8,197 bases of DNA from an uncultured Faecalibacterium sp. (GTDB lineage Bacteria > Bacillota > Clostridia > Oscillospirales > Ruminococcaceae), in the NCBI GenBank assembly GCA_900772565.1, contig CAAHET010000060.1:1-8197 (forward strand), in the 5' to 3' direction. Below the pieces are notes generated by a model. The model made no database searches and was not told the origin of the DNA. It saw nothing but the letters and a program-made list of their open reading frames with translations. This document shows, piece after piece, positions 6,244-8,197 of the stretch. The number at the start of each line of letters is the position of its first letter. The stretch's first letter is position 1. A program made the translations under genes and the position numbers.

Positions 6244-7557
6244 TTAATTCAGCAGATACAACGCCTTGGAAAGGCGGTAGTTTGTGTCGGCAAGCAAAAC
6301 GCCCGGGCCCATTTTGGCCTGCACCTGACGGGACGCCACCACGCCCAGCCGGGTCCAGCCGGTGGAGTTGGCCGAGGTCCTTGCCAGCCGTACCGTCAGC
6401 ACCAGCTCATCCTCGTCTACGGTGCGCAGCTCCACTGCGCCGTCATATTCCTCGCTGTCGGTCAATTTCAGGTTGCCCTCCCACTCGGCGGGCAGCTCGA
6501 TATAACAGTTGGTCTCCTCGTCCAGCAGGCCAAAGCTTTTTTCCGGGTGGCTGCTGGTGTAGTCCATCCAGACGATAAAGTCCATGCGGCGGCTCTGGCT
6601 CAGGTTCAGCAGACCCGCCTCGTCCGGCTGGGTAGGGATCTCCACGATGCCGTCCCCGTCCAGATCCCGGCTGATCAGCGTGGGCACGTTGCGCAGAGAA
6701 TCGTTATACAGCCGCTGGCTGCTGATCCTTGTGGCGGGCACCATCTGCTGGCTGTTCTCATCGTAGCACAGCAGCACCGAGGCCAGATTGTTGCCGGAAA
6801 TACCGGTCCAGCCGTCCAGCACCAGATAATGCCGCCCGTCCGCGCCCGCGCCCGCTGCCACCGAGGCGCAGCCGGAAAACTTATCTGCGGAAAGGCCGTT
6901 GACCGCCACCTGCCGGAAGCTGCCCTCCCGGTCTGCGGTCAGCAGCTCGATCTGCACGCTGCCGTCCTCCTGTGTGGACATCAGGATCAGATCCTGACTG
7001 CTGCCGCCGGTGATATTTTCCACCAAATACTGCTCGTACTGCTGCTCCAGAATGGTGGACAGGGTGCCGTTCTGGTAGGAATACACCGCCAGATAGTGGT
7101 CATTCTGGGCGGCGGTATAGCCCACCACCAGCTGGCAGCTGTCTGTATCCTGCAATTGGGCAAGGCTGACGTTCTCCACCGTTTCGGCAAGACCCTCCAC
7201 GCTCTGGCGCACCTGCCAGCTTCCGGTATCATCCCGCTGCAAAATGGCCACGCAGACGTTGGCCGTCTGGGCGGTGGTATACAGCACCGCCGCATCCTGC
7301 TGACCGTCGCCATCCAGATCCTGCAGCACAAAGGGAGAAAGCAGCTCGCCCTGAATGGGATATTTCAGCTGGGCGCTCTCTCCCAGCCAGTCGTTCAGGG
7401 CAGTTTGCAGCGCACCGTAATCACCGGAAAGTTTCGGGGCACGCAGCAACTCCTCTACCTGTGCCTTTTCGTTGGCCGGCAGCAGCGTCTGGCAGCTGCA
7501 CAGCACAAAGCACAGCAGCGTACACAGCACAAGCCGCAGCTTGCGGGTCCTGTTCAT
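6244..7557 (-). CDS. Lipoprotein with FG-GAP/VCBS-like calcium loops, linked to a two-component system
   Basis: The 437-residue product starts with a basic, hydrophobic signal peptide ending in a lipobox, LCSC, with Cys22 as the lipidation site, so it should be anchored outside the cytoplasmic membrane. Two motifs, DLDGDGQQD (80-88) and DLDGDGIVE (298-306), match the calcium-binding loops of FG-GAP/VCBS beta-propeller repeats. The rest is beta-rich with short repeats of the form LVVGY..., LAVYSYQNG and LVLDGW. I do not recognise a named family. It is the first gene of the operon with the regulator and kinase, so it may sense an envelope signal or feed the kinase; this is inference. The start at 7557 is chosen because GGAAGGAGG lies 9 bases upstream. 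The in-frame ATG at 7581 would add 8 residues, overlap that site and put charged residues before the signal peptide. Confidence 0.85.
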   Translation of the reverse strand: MNRTRKLRLVLCTLLCFVLCSCQTLLPANEKAQVEELLRAPKLSGDYGALQTALNDWLGESAQLKYPIQGELLSPFVLQDLDGDGQQDAAVLYTTAQTANVCVAILQRDDTGSWQVRQSVEGLAETVENVSLAQLQDTDSCQLVVGYTAAQNDHYLAVYSYQNGTLSTILEQQYEQYLVENITGGSSQDLILMSTQEDGSVQIELLTADREGSFRQVAVNGLSADKFSGCASVAAGAGADGRHYLVLDGWTGISGNNLASVLLCYDENSQQMVPATRISSQRLYNDSLRNVPTLISRDLDGDGIVEIPTQPDEAGLLNLSQSRRMDFIVWMDYTSSHPEKSFGLLDEETNCYIELPAEWEGNLKLTDSEEYDGAVELRTVDEDELVLTVRLARTSANSTGWTRLGVVASRQVQAKMGPGVLLADTNYRLSKALYLLN

Positions 7558-7566
7558 ACCGGTCAA

Positions 7567-7575
7567 CCTCCTTCC
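7567..7575 (-). promoter_or_regulatory. Ribosome binding site that fixes the lipoprotein start
   Basis: GGAAGGAGG on the minus strand, 9 bases before the ATG at 7557. It rules against the upstream ATG at 7581. Confidence 0.8.
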
Positions 7576-7595
7576 GGGCATAAAATGCTATTTTC

Positions 7596-7624
7596 AGTAT
7601 ACCACACTTTGCAGGCACAAAAAA
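7596..7624 (-). promoter_or_regulatory. Predicted promoter of the lipoprotein-regulator-kinase operon
   Basis: On the minus strand a TATACT -10 (7596-7601) is preceded by TG plus one base (7602-7604), an extended -10. At the normal 17-base distance the -35 region is only a T-run (7619-7624), so recognition would depend on the extended -10. The leader would be about 30 bases. It is the only convincing promoter upstream of the operon. Confidence 0.7.
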
Positions 7625-7718
7625 GGGGGTGGGCATATCTGGCGCTTGCGCGTGGGACGATTTGAAATGCGCGCCGCGTGCGCTTTGCGCATATTCAGCG
7701 GAAAGATTATTTTTATTT
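7625..7718. other. Gene-free spacer with small GC-rich hairpins
   Basis: This stretch forms part of the 456-base gap between rplQ and the lipoprotein gene. I find no credible coding region. Several short GCGC-type inverted repeats are present, such as TGCGC-TTT-GCGCA near 7676-7690. With the plus-oriented terminator that follows, it could be the body of a small plus-strand RNA, but no good plus-strand promoter is visible (TTGCAG near 7609 with a poor -10 CATATC near 7634). Confidence 0.3.
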
Positions 7719-7759
7719 GTAGTTTCGAAACGCCTGCGGGCGTTTCAAAACTACTTTTT
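7719..7759 (+). terminator. Plus-oriented intrinsic terminator-like hairpin
   Basis: GTAGTTT (7719-7725) pairs with AAACTAC (7748-7754) and GAAACGCC (7727-7734) with GGCGTTTC (7739-7746), giving 15 base pairs with one mismatch and a 4-base loop. TTTTT follows on the plus strand (7755-7759). Read on the minus strand there is no T-run after the stem. No plus-strand gene precedes it. It could end an unseen small RNA or antisense transcript, or be an unrelated palindromic repeat. Confidence 0.6.
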
Positions 7760-7792
7760 CACGGGTGGGGTAGTGGAGGAAAACGGCAGGTT

Positions 7793-7931
7793 TACCCCTT
7801 CCGTCATCGCCTACGGCGATGACACCTTCCCCAAGGGGACGGCTTCAGCGGTGGCGAGAAACTTTGCGGCAGCACCGAAAGGCGTCCCCTTGGGGGAGCT
7901 GGCAAAGCCGGAGGCTTTGACTGAGGGGGTA
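7793..7931 (+). repeat. TA-flanked composite repeat, MITE-like (copy 3), downstream of rplQ
   Basis: This copy has the same architecture and orientation as copy 2: TACCCCTTCCGTC at the left, the same left hairpin (7805-7821), the CCCCAAGGGG and CCCCTTGGGG palindromic cores, a spacer differing at scattered positions, and ACTGAGGGGGTA at the right. The right hairpin tip is different and longer, CAAAGCC-GGA-GGCTTTG (7903-7919), but again self-complementary. That accounts for the 7-base length difference from copy 2. It lies just beyond the rplQ terminator in transcript sense. The right end runs into AACCCCC, adding a further short palindrome. Confidence 0.85.
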
Positions 7932-7943
7932 ACCCCCTATAAC

Positions 7944-7981
7944 AAAAAAGAAACCACTGCACAATGCTGTGCAATGGTTTC
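7944..7981 (-). terminator. Intrinsic terminator of the rplQ operon
   Basis: The arms 7950-7963 and 7968-7981 pair over 14 positions with a single C/A mismatch (7957/7974) around a 4-base loop. On the minus strand the stem is followed by TTTTTT (7949 to 7944). It begins about 32 bases after the rplQ stop. This is the strongest terminator in the window and fits the end of the ribosomal protein operon. Confidence 0.9.
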
Positions 7982-8013
7982 TCTTGTTACTGTATCAAAC
8001 AGTTAGAGCAGGA

Positions 8014-8197
8014 TCAGACGAGCTCCAGAACTGCCATCTCAGCTGCATCGCCGCGGCGAGCGCCGATCTTGATGATGCGGGTGTAGCCGCCGTTGCGGTC
8101 AGCGTACTTGGGGCTGATCTCGTCAAACAGCTTCTTTGCAACATCTTCCTTGGTGATGTAGGCATAAACCTGACGCTTGGTGTGCAGGTCGCTTGCC
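8014..8197 (-). CDS. rplQ: 50S ribosomal protein L17, C-terminal part (cut by window edge)
   Basis: Translating the minus strand from 8196 gives 60 residues ending at a TGA at 8014-8016. The sequence matches the C-terminal half of bacterial L17: DLHTKRQVYAYIT, then KKLFDEISPKYADRNGGYTR, IIKIGARRGDAAEMAVLELV. The GGYTRI and R-GDAAEMA pattern is diagnostic. L17 binds 23S rRNA at the exit-tunnel side of the large subunit. The full protein is normally about 115-125 residues, so roughly half is off the window. In most bacteria rplQ follows rpoA at the end of the ribosomal protein cluster, and the terminator just downstream agrees with that. Confidence 0.97.
   Translation of the reverse strand, partial: ASDLHTKRQVYAYITKEDVAKKLFDEISPKYADRNGGYTRIIKIGARRGDAAEMAVLELV

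Noticed and set aside
6547..7665. Plus-strand open frame (about 372 codons) opposite the lipoprotein gene.
   Set aside because: It is antisense to a gene with a clear signal peptide, lipobox and ribosome binding site, and it has no domain of its own.
7629..8006. Plus-strand open frame of 125 codons through the intergenic region and repeat copy 3.
   Set aside because: More than a third of it is repeat DNA, it crosses the rplQ terminator, and there is no ribosome binding site or family similarity.
1..8197. CRISPR array or defence system.
   Set aside because: The repeats are only three, far apart, and structured as inverted half-units with no regular spacers. No cas, nuclease, toxin or restriction gene is present.

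Overview
The window is ordinary chromosomal DNA from a GC-rich, low-GC-lineage Gram-positive anaerobe. The gene set, the strong AGGAGG-type ribosome binding sites, the extended -10 promoters and the RecA sequence all fit class Clostridia. A gut Oscillospirales/Ruminococcaceae member close to Faecalibacterium or Subdoligranulum is my best guess. That placement rests on memory of the RecA style and of the CCCCTTGGGGGAGCTGGC-type repeats, not on a search. Every gene I accept lies on the minus strand. The long plus-strand open frames are antisense shadows of GC-rich genes.

Read in the direction of transcription (right to left), the window starts with the C-terminal half of rplQ (ribosomal protein L17), which ends in a clear intrinsic terminator. 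A gene-free stretch of about 450 bases follows. It holds a 137-bp composite repeat, a plus-oriented terminator-like hairpin and the promoter of the next operon. That operon encodes a lipoprotein with two DxDGDG calcium-loop motifs, an OmpR/PhoB-family response regulator and a membrane histidine kinase. A second copy of the composite repeat (130 bp) lies between regulator and kinase and fills most of their intergenic gap. The lipoprotein, regulator and kinase probably form one envelope-sensing unit.

Next come a DUF1385 (YqhQ-like) membrane protein and prmC (release-factor glutamine methyltransferase). They overlap by 7 bases and share a promoter and a structured leader. The last operon is recA-recX, with its own promoter, an inverted repeat over the -35 element and a leader hairpin. 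The recA stop codon directly abuts the recX start codon. A third repeat copy, cut by the window edge, follows recX.

I see no CRISPR array, defence island, prophage or transposase gene. The most interesting material is non-coding. The three repeat copies have TA-flanked, imperfect terminal inverted repeats, and the two full copies carry different but self-complementary hairpin tips, which suggests a non-autonomous mobile element. One copy sits inside the two-component operon. Two plus-oriented terminator-like structures occur although the window has no plus-strand gene.
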